Positions 26,601 to 33,354 of a stretch of DNA of 64,000 nucleotides are shown here, in pieces. This DNA is from Hofstenia miamia (taxonomy: Eukaryota; Xenacoelomorpha; Acoela; Hofsteniidae). A program made the position numbers and the translations under genes. The stretch covers positions 135,960-199,959 of the forward strand of contig CABFPE010000187.1 of NCBI GenBank assembly GCA_900660155.1, read 5' to 3'. The first letter of the stretch is position 1. Each line of letters begins with the position of its first letter. The notes under the pieces are model-generated. The model ran no database searches. It saw only the letters and a program-made list of their open reading frames with translations, and was not told where the DNA came from.

Positions 26601-28660
26601 TCTTTATGAATACGTAGTAAATAACAAATATGCTTTAATTCAATTGGATTCCAAAAAAAACAAGGAAAATTACTTGAAAAATTTATTACCTTCTAGAAAT
26701 ATAATATAGCTATTTGTTCTACCTTTTCCTTTTATGTTTAACTCATTTTCTGCAGTTGCTTCAATGTTTTTTACAATCGGAGATTTGATTAGGTGATAAA
26801 ATATACACAACTGTATTAAGTACAATGATTCTCTTTAAAGTAACTTAGGATATCTTAAAGCATTAGATGGTTTTCAAAACACTGATTTGCTTTAAAATGA
26901 CTTAAAGATACTTTAAAGTTTAACATTGCTCTCAAATCTTTAATTTCTTCAAAGAGGCTCGAATATACTTTAAAGTACTAAGTGATCTCTACAAATGCAT
27001 AATTGCATACTATATTTGTAATGTCCTCAAGTTGCAATGTATACACTTACTGAAATTGCGTTTTTTGATTTAGAAAAGCCATCTTAAACTTTTGAGATGC
27101 AATTATATACAATGATCTATAAATATATTATCGAGCAAAAATATAATTATGTATATTTTGCAATCTATGTAATTTCCCAACACAGATCATATGCAAGTAC
27201 AGATCTATGTACTTTTACAACAACTAAATAATGTCAGGATGTTGCTAACGTGACTTTTATATTTTACTTATATGCATATTTTAACCGGGCCCCGTGCTGG
27301 CTAAGGCCGACCCTGACGATAGCATGCGTGTTATTTTCTGTGTTACAATAACAAGCGTTGTGTTTTTAAATGCTTATATCTCTGTAAGTATTTGGCCGAT
27401 TTCAATGAAATTTAGGCAATCAATTAGGAATTTTTACAAGGATTATAGCGCTATTCACGCTTTTATCTTTGTAACTAGGAACAAGAGAGTTAATATTAAA
27501 ATATAATTTCGTTAATTTTCAATTGTTCCGCTAGTGTTAATTACTAGCGTGCTTTCGCAGTAAAAATTCTAGAACTTACCCATTGTTTTAAATTATATAT
27601 TATGGTGGTATATTTTCAGGAACCGTATCTGGACGTTTTCAATGAACGAGGGGAATTCAAGAAATTTCATAAGGTTGCTATTTTAATAGATATTTCTTTG
27701 TTTTGGAATGTTTTTTAATTGTTAGTTTTTTTTAAAATGATAAATTTAGGCTCAAGGCAATTTCATGTGGAATACTAGAGTTTTAAAAATTTACTACGAT
27801 CACTTGAGTGAATGCATTGATGAATGTACATCGTCAAACGATCAGGTAATTTCAAACTTTTTTCTAGTGTTATCCTAAATAAATAGTCAACTAAAATATA
27901 TTGTTTAATACGGTGTTTCTCGACCGGGATGCACATGGACCCTAGGGTTCATTTAACTTTACTGTGGGTCCATACAAAAATTAGCGATTTGGGGGACCGC
28001 TGTTACATTTTAGTGGTCCATAGGTCAATTTGCACTATTTTAAAATACTAAAAGTGGAAATACTCACGCAACTTGTCTATTTTATAACAATTTAATAGAA
28101 GAAAAAACGACGACAGCTAAAAAATTAAATGGAAAATATGTCCATGGCAAAGAAAGGGTTGAGAACCACTGGTTTACTAGATACATACATTTGTTGTACT
28201 TAATATATTGCATGTAAAACTATAAAATTTGATTTGGAATATTTTCACTGTAAAGTGCTATTTAAGTGGATAATTGGGTTGGCAGCCATTAAACTAATTA
28301 ACTGGTAAAGCTTATTTGTTAATTGAAAGGTGGTTTTTGTCAAAAATGTGTGAATCCTTTGAAAACATGTAATTCGATGAAAACCATCGACCTAATATTC
28401 ATTTGCTTAAATTCATTAACAAATGCGTCTTTTAGATTCAGCAAGCAATCAATTGCAGTCAAGTGCCGTACTGCACTGAGACGGAGCAATCGAAGTATCG
28501 GGCTATCAAAGGGAAATCTGGTTTCTTCTATCGTCTTTCAGGAAATTCATTCTACTTGCCTTTCCGCAAGCACAGAATTCGTTCGGGCTTTCGTAATCTG
28601 TCAGTCCATGACAACAATAGTAGCTGTTTGACTTCCTTCTCTGAGCTCTACGACATTTAG
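2251..28660 (+). CDS. PLCL1/PLCL2-like: PRIP/PLCL-type inactive phospholipase C-like protein, 3' part (8 exons)
   Basis: Exons read: 2251-2460, 10642-10788, 14322-14518, 24320-24565, 25905-25991, 27620-27673, 27750-27845 and 28436-28660 (stop TAG). All junctions are GT-AG and the phases agree, giving 419 residues after a partial first codon. Residues about 1-150 are a PLC-type C2 domain ([67 protein letters not shown]). What follows is not a plain PLC end: an alpha-helical tail (FRFKEATAL-like start, then [10 protein letters not shown]) matches, from memory, the C-terminal extension of vertebrate PLCL1/PLCL2 (PRIP). PRIP binds inositol phosphates and phosphatases and acts in GABA-A receptor trafficking; it does not hydrolyse PIP2. 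The X/Y barrel lies upstream, so loss of catalysis cannot be checked here. The last exon (75 residues, ending in LYDI) resembles nothing I know. Introns hold LINEs, hAT elements and a Polinton-like fossil. Confidence 0.85.
4060..4290 (-). repeat. Dispersed repeat, copy A (partner near 55.99-56.11 kb)
   Basis: About 4139-4235 matches the reverse complement of about 55999-56105. The shared block includes 'caatgagaa', 'tgtaaaaacatt' and 'tgttcagataatga'. Read in the minus frame here and the plus frame there, both copies give a similar short peptide (HYLN...NVFTK), which may reflect an old coding repeat or only shared DNA. A GC-rich border (ggcgcgcc) follows. Element class unknown. Confidence 0.4.
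5104..5192 (+). repeat. Three short copies of an AGCGCC-N-TTATAATAG motif
   Basis: A 16-bp motif (agcgcc, any base, ttataatag) occurs at 5109-5124, 5140-5155 and 5176-5191. A fourth, altered copy (tgcgccataataag) lies at 5358-5371, exactly where the 3' end of the CR1 LINE begins. The motif may be part of an older repeat into which the LINE inserted. Confidence 0.5.
5526..6791 (-). pseudogene. CR1 LINE ORF2, reverse transcriptase and C-terminal part
   Basis: A 421-codon open segment. RT motifs in order: [14 protein letters not shown], motif [15 protein letters not shown] (Asp retained), motif [21 protein letters not shown], motif C YADDTCLV with both catalytic Asp, then [13 protein letters not shown] and [13 protein letters not shown]. 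After the RT comes the conserved CR1 tail ([51 protein letters not shown]). No RNase H domain. The stop is at about 5526, leaving a 3' UTR of about 150 bp. The catalytic part of this copy looks well preserved. Confidence 0.9.
6776..7582 (-). pseudogene. CR1 LINE ORF2, linker and RT N-terminal part (frame-shifted)
   Basis: A 268-codon open segment in a different frame from the endonuclease segment. It contains the usual linker between endonuclease and RT (Lys-rich, [14 protein letters not shown]-like), the RT block [19 protein letters not shown], and [20 protein letters not shown], which leads into RT motif 1. The frame is lost after 'NYNPF': the expected RPISLL... and SKLFEKLLY are scrambled, and the next open frame starts around 6791. 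At least one frame change therefore lies on each side of this segment. Confidence 0.8.
7614..8660 (-). CDS. CR1 LINE ORF2, N-terminal part: leader, 2A-like peptide, APE endonuclease
   Basis: The ATG at 8658-8660 follows the ORF1 stop by one base (TAG-A-ATG), suggesting coupled termination and restart. Residues 1-82 form a hydrophobic, Tyr/His-rich leader ending in [10 protein letters not shown] (8412-8441). This matches the 2A consensus D-V/I-E-x-N-P-G-P, at which the ribosome skips a peptide bond. The endonuclease follows, with the expected blocks in order: [43 protein letters not shown]. The frame closes at 7614 after NTPI. The RT follows in other frames, so this copy does not encode a continuous polyprotein. 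2A-like motifs at ORF2 starts are established in APE-type LINEs of several marine invertebrates. Confidence 0.85.
   Translation of the reverse strand: MTKSIKMVKFFMYYLVIYFVFRNVHIYYIHVHLQTQHRKDLHLNYYTYTCTTKFSILIYKHFIRSFLFLKLILSGDIETNPGPILNQSEIEHELKNYSNNIKYIYLNARSLNSSRNDFLKLITKIGKNAIFLITETWLKPDIDPNLFNPDRQIFEVFSKNRIGRGGGLMIIVPKSLKPVRKSEYEIYHEIFESLWIEIKSIENCFQKELINVTYNPNKNYLVEYLNYKVNEISEICNNYNSLNIFGDFNINYFNSYERNSINEMSATCNLRCVNTVCPTRMNNLIDYFFTNSDDSFKSLMFESFSDHALCAYISNKTIKNKQFKFIYARDYLSYSDEKMEKALRNTPI
8662..9675 (-). CDS. CR1 LINE ORF1: SGNH-hydrolase (esterase-like) protein
   Basis: The frame is open from the element's 5' edge to the stop at 8662-8664. It runs back through the flanking (AAT)n as poly-isoleucine, so that part is not element protein. 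The first methionine inside the element is at 9538-9540, about 45 codons in; the true start is uncertain. The middle is Ser/Pro/Lys-rich and probably disordered. The C-terminal half has the SGNH blocks: [14 protein letters not shown] (block I, nucleophile Ser context), LNTGLIDA (block III region) and DGIHLSGNG (block V, Asp and His). Esterase domains in ORF1 are known in CR1 elements, where they are thought to act with the ribonucleoprotein; the substrate is unknown. No zinc knuckle was seen. Confidence 0.8.
   Translation of the reverse strand, partial: FAPAVDGRVSLSLAEAIREKLFAGAPTLDAASSLIKDKKKTPLHQMFSLLDKENVAEALLLLFKCSLNSVSNAATQSSPTKSACSINASCSTQTVDSPSEHRYISFKNPPQSPRRKSDKPRSQVKSIKPGTTSLIIGSSILRNVRSHNLLPNQTTSIHSYPGHNSRRLAEKISQYPKVHVNSVILNTGLIDAIHSTDVRTFKSNINHLVEQIRLKFSPRFIYFLEITPVSKYSLLQQNHVIDEFNEVLSRVSSNKFNVIPVFKRFMLSRRTIDCSLLSQDGIHLSGNGIKQMTQILKNHFSPRPITASSFRTPHVSYSKVISSSSRRCLLPTPSLPL
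9676..9734 (+). repeat. (AAT)n microsatellite between two CR1 copies
   Basis: About 19 perfect AAT units. It lies exactly between the 5' end of CR1 copy 1 and the 3' end of an older CR1 fragment on the same strand, so it is best read as the older element's TTA-repeat tail, possibly expanded later. Confidence 0.75.
9735..10270 (-). mobile_element. Older CR1 LINE, 3' fragment
   Basis: Read on the minus strand, the sequence gives a decayed version of the CR1 RT C-terminal tail. [19 protein letters not shown], a stop, [11 protein letters not shown] and NIQKKLRIF align in order with [31 protein letters not shown] and [10 protein letters not shown] of copy 1. Several stops make it a relic. Its 3' end is the (AAT)n run at 9676-9734. 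Confidence 0.6.
11828..12069. mobile_element. Small piggyBac-like MITE with an internal palindrome
   Basis: The two ends are inverted (cccttcagctc at left; reverse complement of the right end, ccctttagttcc). Flanks are ctaa (11824-11827) and ttca (12070-12073), each one base from TTAA, the piggyBac target. Close to the right end is a perfect 22-bp palindrome at 12035-12056 (aacgtcgtatat and its complement). About 242 bp, no coding capacity. The class rests on short ends and diverged target duplications. Confidence 0.45.
14656..14719 (+). repeat. Direct repeat, left copy
   Basis: Starts with atcgtcaatattg and ends with tttaaatcgt. It is almost the same as 20385-20446, in the same orientation, on the far side of the Polinton-like relic. 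Confidence 0.75.
14783..15245 (+). repeat. Array of palindrome-bearing repeat units
   Basis: Four copies of a unit built on a palindromic core around 'gaagtatacttc', followed by 'ttcttgcagctgttgcat' or close variants: cores near 14811-14836, 15062-15076, 15147-15172 and 15217-15242. The first is a perfect 26-bp palindrome (aagaacggaagta plus its complement). 'tgaatccataagaacgg' precedes several cores. Open frames across this region only translate the repeat. Confidence 0.8.
14861..15445 (+). repeat. About 200-bp direct duplication interrupted by a single N
   Basis: 14861-15060 and 15246-15445 are near-identical (roughly a dozen differences). The first copy stops abruptly at the N at 15061. 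The pattern suggests either a second haplotype left in the assembly or a real, slightly diverged duplication. It duplicates the 3' end of the frame at 15370-15963. Confidence 0.75.
15370..15963 (-). CDS. Unrecognised 197-residue protein at the edge of the Polinton-like relic
   Basis: A clean open frame starting ATG ([12 protein letters not shown]) and ending FEEFW, stop. It is Lys/Asn-rich at the N-terminus, has a hydrophobic helical middle ([16 protein letters not shown]) and a helix-rich C-terminus ([28 protein letters not shown]). No signal peptide is clear. I do not recognise the family. Its position, strand and AT-rich codon use match the neighbouring relic genes, so it is more likely an element gene than a host gene, but host origin is not excluded. 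The last 20 or so codons are repeated in the duplicated block to its left. Confidence 0.45.
   Translation of the reverse strand: MPMDSYTVGSDFQYLFKTSLNYIKKNNKEDFLRISRHFANKYGLQFNPEIVDKDTNPSKMEKLKKIKEIVLSSWSNCPSSIKFENQEYVYTNLTNAQSQLKNIGEEVEYSKSRNVFLASCAGNILYHAKVQCIKEKRLFSTFLQSTTISGAWARFLIRLYKITQKCPKIVKCSVSLELLRRYSTLILENLDYFEEFW
16348..17316 (+). repeat. Perfect 484-bp tandem duplication joined by an N (probable assembly artefact)
   Basis: 16348-16831 and 16833-17316 appear identical base for base, with a single N at 16832 between them. Perfect identity plus an N at the junction points to an unmerged contig overlap rather than biology. Inside each unit are weaker real repeats: 'tggaaaatgctagctttgta' twice about 82 bp apart, and 'actaacatatgttgttaattg' twice about 137 bp apart. 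No gene in this stretch. Confidence 0.85.
17376..17633 (-). CDS. Small C2H2 zinc-finger frame (part of the Polinton-like fossil)
   Basis: 85 residues from ATG, with a CETC...H...H finger near the N-terminus (residues 9-30) followed by a basic stretch and a short C-terminal segment without known motifs. It is downstream of the integrase region on the same strand. Function unknown; nucleic-acid binding is inferred from the finger only. Confidence 0.5.
   Translation of the reverse strand: MTTRKNITCETCNLTIAKKNYNAHIKTKKHLKNLEKNHDFTINGYIPTVKINKNYVNATVNFKGKDTLIPFIDINTLFTETLKIF
17690..17990 (-). pseudogene. Integrase C-terminal region with chromodomain (Polinton-like fossil)
   Basis: Read on its own, this segment contains an SH3-like block beginning [10 protein letters not shown] and, at its end, a chromodomain ([22 protein letters not shown]). 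Such a C-terminus is characteristic of Polinton and Ginger-type integrases, where the chromodomain is thought to guide insertion through chromatin. Part of a broken element. Confidence 0.75.
17982..18730 (-). pseudogene. Integrase N-terminal/core region (Polinton-like fossil)
   Basis: The core is the rve fold of DDE/D integrases, opening with [11 protein letters not shown], continuing through the strand with [20 protein letters not shown], a middle VDKGKEFYN block and [16 protein letters not shown]. The stretch just before the core ([18 protein letters not shown]) matches the usual entry into Polinton integrase cores. In a living element it would insert the linear DNA. The element is broken. 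Confidence 0.85.
18780..19157 (-). pseudogene. Phospholipase A2-like region (Polinton-like fossil)
   Basis: Has a Cys-pair N-terminus (CSNCGSKK), a Gly-rich stretch, and a PLA2-like block (PYNPLQKQL, then [19 protein letters not shown]) of the type found in parvovirus VP1 and in several Polinton-like elements. The HD pair sits in the [11 protein letters not shown] context. In viruses this domain helps escape from endosomes. Fossil part, broken. Confidence 0.65.
19310..19942 (+). CDS. FtsK/HerA-type packaging ATPase frame (Polinton-like fossil)
   Basis: 210 residues starting [15 protein letters not shown] Walker A-like P-loop lies near residue 32, a Walker B-like IVIFDD strand near residue 107, and a sensor-like [17 protein letters not shown] segment near residue 140. 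Length and motif spacing fit the A32-like ATPases of Polintons and related DNA viruses, which pump DNA into capsids. It is divergently arranged relative to the integrase and PLA2-like genes. The frame is open from start to stop; the element as a whole is not functional. Confidence 0.75.
   Translation: MKIINYDIPKLNNDKSPVDFLSEDFRMLICGKSGCEKTNLLMDMILRPLIYYDKLYIYTPNFHQEKIQNLIKIMKSISNQVGYSVLEILPEEFLKNTNEYSTTGRKIVIFDDLVNAPEKTQNKIANHFTDGHHHNISTIYISQSYYNVPKKIRTNCTHMVLYTPVDNRDKNSIAKDNSFNPDLFESLSNYDFLFVNKEKKTVHKNFNETL
20048..20384 (+). pseudogene. Coiled-coil protein frame next to the ATPase (Polinton-like fossil)
   Basis: Begins [20 protein letters not shown] and continues as a Gln/Asn/Lys-rich helical sequence with heptad-like spacing ([20 protein letters not shown]). 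It runs into the right-hand direct repeat at 20385. Family not recognised. Broken. Confidence 0.5.
20385..20446 (+). repeat. Direct repeat, right copy
   Basis: Near-identical to 14656-14719, same orientation. It cuts directly into the coiled-coil frame and marks the right limit of recognisable relic sequence. Confidence 0.75.
20588..20837. other. (TA)n run and assembly gap
   Basis: A TA repeat (20588-20617) is followed by 217 Ns (20621-20837) and then more TA. The assembly probably broke at the dinucleotide repeat. The frames reported across the Ns are meaningless. Confidence 0.95.
20850..22320. other. PRIP intron sequence without recognised genes
   Basis: No exon or recognisable transposon protein. 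Just after the gap, 'gggacggatttaggg' resembles the end of a hAT-type MITE, but no partner end was found. The rest is AT-rich and unexplained. Confidence 0.5.
22330..22880 (-). mobile_element. LINE fragment: APE endonuclease end and linker
   Basis: Minus-strand translation gives [32 protein letters not shown] and [14 protein letters not shown], the last blocks of an APE-type LINE endonuclease. A basic linker follows ([20 protein letters not shown]) that leads to RT in intact elements. At least one stop (after NDDGF) and one frame change interrupt it. It is not the family at 5.4-9.7 kb. Old relic. Confidence 0.65.
23040..23420 (-). mobile_element. LINE fragment: reverse transcriptase palm remnant
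   Basis: Minus-strand pieces read [30 protein letters not shown] (position of the YADD box) and [19 protein letters not shown], which appear in the order expected of a LINE RT. Stops and frame changes are frequent. It lies 5' of the endonuclease fragment on the same strand, the reverse of the order in an intact element, so it is a second insertion or a rearrangement. Confidence 0.5.
26046..27315. mobile_element. hAT-type non-autonomous element in a PRIP intron
   Basis: Flanked by a perfect 8-bp target duplication ACGATAGC (26038-26045 and 27316-27323). The ends are imperfect inverted repeats starting CAG (cagtaccggctttaag; right end reverse complement cagggtcggccttagc). The 8-bp duplication and CAG ends are hallmarks of hAT. 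About 1.27 kb, no transposase frame. A smaller hAT MITE sits inside it. Confidence 0.8.
26364..26528. mobile_element. hAT-type MITE nested in the 26046-27315 element
   Basis: A 165-bp unit with a perfect 8-bp duplication GATTGATG (26356-26363 and 26529-26536) and ends beginning catgagtgtagcaagg and, in reverse complement, caggggtgtgaccaga. No coding capacity. It inserted after the outer element. Confidence 0.7.
27911..28171. mobile_element. hAT-type MITE (CAGTGGTTCTCAACC ends) in the last PRIP intron
   Basis: The right end in reverse complement reads cagtggttctcaaccc, the classic end of many hAT MITEs; the left end is a diverged cggtgtttctcgacc. Flanks gtttaata (27903-27910) and gtttacta (28172-28179) match at 7 of 8 bases. 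261 bp, no coding. Confidence 0.75.
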
Positions 28661-30350
28661 TTTTGATTAAATAATTTAAGGAATTTGTAGTTTAGCTTGC
28701 AGTGTTTTGTAAGAATTATTGATATATTTTTATATTTCACATCTTGTTTATACAAAATGTGTTTTCATACGCCATATGAAAGTGAAAAATTAGATATCGT
28801 ATAATATTTACATAATTCTTTCGATCATTCACATAATATTTTCTCCCCTTCGATTCAGTTTCACTGATTCAGCAATCTTAACATTGTTAAACTTTTTACA
28901 TAGACCAAGTAGAAAACATTCTGCCTATGAGTAAAGTTTAAGTAAATGAATGATATGTTGTAATTGATAACTCCTTAAAAAATGTAGTAGCTCAGGATTT
29001 TATTCTTGAAGCTGATAGTCATCGAGATCTTTTGTTATTCACTGTTTTTTTAGGAATTTATTAATTTAAATAATATCATGCATATAAATATGTTTTCTTT
29101 GTACTGTTAGGAAAACATTTATCTTTTTTATTAGGCTTTTAAAGGTTTCAACATTTTGCACTAACCATCTTTATTATTATTTCAAGGCAGTATTCCTTTA
29201 TATTTTATTGAAAATATCTCGCAGAGTCGAAAATGATCACATTTAATAAAAAATTAAATGTTACTAAATATTTCAAAACACTTCACAGTTGAACTTAACA
29301 ACATCATATTTAAATTCTAATGTACATATACACGTATTAAATTTACAAACTTATTAAAAGCATAAATAATACATCCTTCTTCATATAAGTTTGTTATTAC
29401 AGAATTGTTGTTTCTTTGTTACATTTATAAACTACATTAAGTTAACAAATATTTCTCACTTATTTTATTTCAGCTGTACATCTCTATAATTAGTCAGATA
29501 ATTGATATTTTTCTCTACATTCATTTTCAACTTTTTAAATACTGTATATTTTCCCTTTCTCATCCTGTAGTCCAATTTGTTCCAACAATTTGAATAATTT
29601 AAGAATTCATTCTTCATTAATTTTCTATTATTATTTGTAATTATAATTACATTAGAATAATTATTCTTAAATTTAAGTGACTAGAAATACTGCATTTTAT
29701 TCTCTTAATTATAGGTAAACATCAAATAATTAGAAGAACTACTAATGATTTTCGATGGGATTTACACATTATTTCTTTTTTATTTCTGTTATAAAATAGG
29801 TTTATTCCCCACTTAAATACTTTTGTCAATTTCGATTTTGCTTTTTATTTAATTCATTTGAACAATATACGGATTTCAACATTCGATTGTTATATAATAA
29901 ATTTTAGTATTAGCCCATACGACAATCTTAATTTTAAAATATAATATCAAAGATTAACAAAATAATATATTAAATCATTACCCTAAAAATTTTACAAAAT
30001 AGAATATTTAAGAATCACCAAATTTAAAATTGTTTTTTCTTAAGAGAACGAAAATCAATCCATATAAAATTAACATTACAATGATTATTTTTTGGGTGAT
30101 CGATACTGAGAAACTTGTACAATGGTTGAGATGCTGAGGATAATACTATTTAATGAGTTTGCGTTCCAGATGTCACAGATTAAACATGAATTTGCTTGAA
30201 CCCTAACCACCATATCTTGATAATAGAAGTGTAGCATTTCCCCACTGTAAAATTACTGACAATTAACATCTATAATAAAAATATATAACTGAATGAATCT
30301 TCAGTAAAATCGCAAGTGTGTGTGGGAATAAGCTGACTGATGCTCCACCA
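28661..30350. other. Spacer after PRIP, no gene seen
   Basis: PRIP 3' UTR and spacer. No AATAAA lies within the first 300 bases after the stop; one occurs near 29245. Otherwise AT-rich sequence with no recognisable exon or element. Confidence 0.5.
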
Positions 30351-30359
30351 CAGTCGCAT

Positions 30360-31480
30360 GTCTGCTTACTAATTTTCTTTATGCACAGTTGGTTCTAATG
30401 GGCATGAAAGAGAATAAAGGATGTTTACCATCTGAATCATTTACTTTCTTAAAGAGCTTCGCATCTGGCATCTTTATATGTCTCTAATACTGGTGTATTT
30501 ATCAATGATTCCAAATTCTAAGCCTTTCTTTGTAGTCTGTCAATTTTGTTCTCATTTTGTTTGTTAATCTCCCGCCAAATGGAGCATCCATAAGTGATTT
30601 TACTTAGCACTAAGGAATTATAGTCACCAGTTCATACTTATGAAAACCCAAATGCTTTAGTGCTTTAGTCTTAGTAAAAAGACAATTGTGGATGTTGCAG
30701 AGACTATGGTTTTACTAGTATGTGTACCAAAGTTCATCGTAGTATCAAATTCAACCTAGAACCTTGAAAGATGAAGTCGGCTTGACCTCATTGATTTCCG
30801 GGATATCTCTAGCTTGTGACGGGTGTAGATAATTTCTTTTTATTATCTTACATTGGTTTTCAAATTTTTCTTTTTAAATTGTTCTGTTGCCAATAATTTC
30901 AGCTGCTCTATCATGTTTATCGAAAAAGCATCAACGTCATTAACTGCAATATTATATGTTAGTCCGCCAAAACAGTGCTTTGAGGGGCACCTTGGTTATT
31001 TGTACGGAGAATTGAAACCTCAACACCAGCAGGAGTGTATGTCTTCTGCCTTTCATGAAATTGATTACCTAGTTAGTAACAAACGTATAAGAAACTTACC
31101 AATTTCTAGTCATATAGCCATTTCTGCGCTATTCTGAAACAATTTAAGGTTTCGACTTCTTAATGATTCTCTTGGAACTTTCTTATTAGTGATGGGTTAA
31201 TTTATATCTCTTCTTCAAAAGGCGTTTTTCAATATTAAGCTCCTCAGCTGTCAACTCTTGTGAAACAAAAACTTTCTCGATCTTATATGTCTTCATTCGG
31301 TAAATATTTGCTAACACTTTTCTAAGTTTTCAATGATTGGATAACTTTACAATGCATGATCTTGGGTTCCTGGTGCCTTCTCTATACTTTCCACTTTTGT
31401 AAACATTAGTGATAAATTGTTTTGCTTCACTATCAATGTGATCTACTACATGAACAACTTAATTTTTGTCAGCCACCTGA
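30360..31480 (-). mobile_element. Decayed LINE with an ORF1p-like segment and RT pieces
   Basis: On the minus strand, near 31.2-31.4 kb, pieces such as RNPRSCIVKLSN and IEKVFVSQELTAEELNIEK resemble the C-terminal domain found in L1-type ORF1 proteins and kin (the FVSxDLTxEE pattern). Further along come an RT remnant (GAPQSTVLAD, YNIAVNDVDAFSIN), VEFDTTMNFGTHTSKTI (matching the YLGV.LD..L.F..HI block) and INKQNENKIDRLQRKA. Many stops and frame changes; most of endonuclease and RT fingers are gone. Different family from CR1 copy 1. Confidence 0.5.
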
Positions 31481-31710
31481 TATGGGTTAAGGGAGATGTT
31501 TATTATAACATTGGGCAAAAGTTCACATTTCACGATCCCTAAATCTCTTCATAAAAACGTTTTTTCTTAAAATGAGCACACTAGTCATCTCTAAGTTTGC
31601 ATTTTTTTTAGAAAAATCTAAAGCTTTAAATATTTCATTTTCATGCAATATTTTTTTACCATTGTTTGCATTTCTTTTGAACACTAATATTTGCAACCGT
31701 GCGATTCTTA

Positions 31711-31713
<3 letters not shown>

Positions 31714-31747
<34 letters not shown>
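31714..31747 (+). repeat. (TAA)n tail of CR1 copy 2
   Basis: A run of TAA units directly adjoining the 3' end of CR1 copy 2, equivalent to the short TTATTA end of copy 1. A second (TAA)n run lies at the other junction (32778-32792). Confidence 0.8.
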
Positions 31748-32776
31748 GAGTCAAAGCATATTTATTGCTCAATGTATACAAAAATTTCACAAACTTACAG
31801 GCGAAGAAAAATATAAACAAATATTTAACTATAAATTAATATGTACAATATATAATAATATAATCAATGTTTGAGTGGATGTTTGTGTAGGTGCTCAATG
31901 TTGGATGTATGTTTCAAATGCATGAAGTGTATTACCGTCCCCTAATGTATACTGTTTTATTAGAAGAAATTGTTTCAATTTTTTTCTAAACTTTTTATAG
32001 TTTTTTCGATTCGCGTTTCATAATCTAAATTATTCCACAATTTAATTGATATGTGATGGAAGCCATTATAATTTTTATCTAAACTAAAAAATTTTTGCGA
32101 TCGCTCATTTAATTTAATATAGTCATTAAGGAAAAGGAGAGATGTTTGTAGAGATTTGAATTTAAATAAGATAGATAGCATATGCATATGAATTTGATAG
32201 AACGGAGATAATATTTTATATTTATTACGATATACTGATGCTTCGTCATGCTTTTGTGCAAAGTTTAGAGTTTTTATACACCAATTAAATGTGTTTGATA
32301 GAAGCATACGATGTTTCGAATTTAGGTTAGTTAAAAGAAAAGAACAGTATTGAAAATGAGACAGACAGAAAGCATGTATTAGTTGTTTACGATAATTGCT
32401 TGATATTACATTGCGTAAGTGATAAAGATATCTAATGCCTGCAGTCATTTTATGAATCTTATTCAGTAGAAATTTTTCAAATGTTAATTCATTATCTATC
32501 TCCACTCCTAAATAGCTGACTGATTCACTTTGCTTTATTGACTCATTATTCATCTTTAGTTCTATTCATTTATTAGATTTTTTTGTGCCTTCGGTGAAAA
32601 AATTATAAATTGAGTTTTTTCAATATTTAGTTTCAGTTAATTATTAGTAAAATAATTGTTTAATTTTTCTATATCTGTTTGGAGGTTTTTTGTAGCATCA
32701 AAAGCATTTTTGGGGTACTTATTAGGCATGTGTCGTCAGCATATTGGTAGATGTCGCTGGGTTTAACATGTTTAAC
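31748..32776 (-). mobile_element. CR1-type LINE, 5'-truncated copy 2
   Basis: Very similar to 5371-6395 of copy 1, covering the RT from just before the YADD region to the 3' end. The C-terminal tail is open for 192 codons (31975-32553, [20 protein letters not shown] onward); small insertions and deletions break the frame further upstream. High similarity between the copies suggests the family was active fairly recently. It is truncated at about 32773 and flanked by TAA repeats on both sides. Confidence 0.9.
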
Positions 32777-33044
32777 ATAATAATAATAATAAAATCATGT
32801 CATTCTCATGAAGGGCACTTAAGATGGGAAAAGGTTAAACATACAATTATTTTGAACTATTTCCTTAAAAAAATATGTATATGAGAAAAGCGTTTGATGC
32901 TACTTAATAATTTTTGAAGTTAATGTATTTGTTAAATCACACTTTGATATGATAGAATCAATTTTTTCAGAAACTACAAACACTAAAAATTTACTGAAAA
33001 CAATCAAGAATCTATAATTTTTCCAATCAGTTTGCAAAACTTTT

Positions 33045-33309
33045 TTAATTAATTTCCCTTAAAGCTGCTCCAATGCTTAGCATGTCTTTCAGTTTCAAAA
33101 ATGACTTTTTAGATGACAATCCAGCACGTAACTCCATGTAGAACAGCTTTGGGCATTCCTTAAGAATGCGAGAAAGTTCGTGTAGTTCTCTTGGGTTAAG
33201 CAATAGGAGCTTGTCACTGAACTTTTCTAGTTTATTTTCAGAAATCCATCTTTCAACTGAAAGCTCAGGTAATGAAACTTTTGATTGGCTTTCTACTACA
33301 TCTAAAGAA

Positions 33310-33354
<45 letters not shown>

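Noticed and set aside
2251-28660. Calling the first gene an active PLC-delta or PLC-eta
   Set aside because: The helical tail after C2 fits PLCL/PRIP, and active PLC-delta ends with C2. The catalytic domain is not in view, so activity cannot be judged directly.
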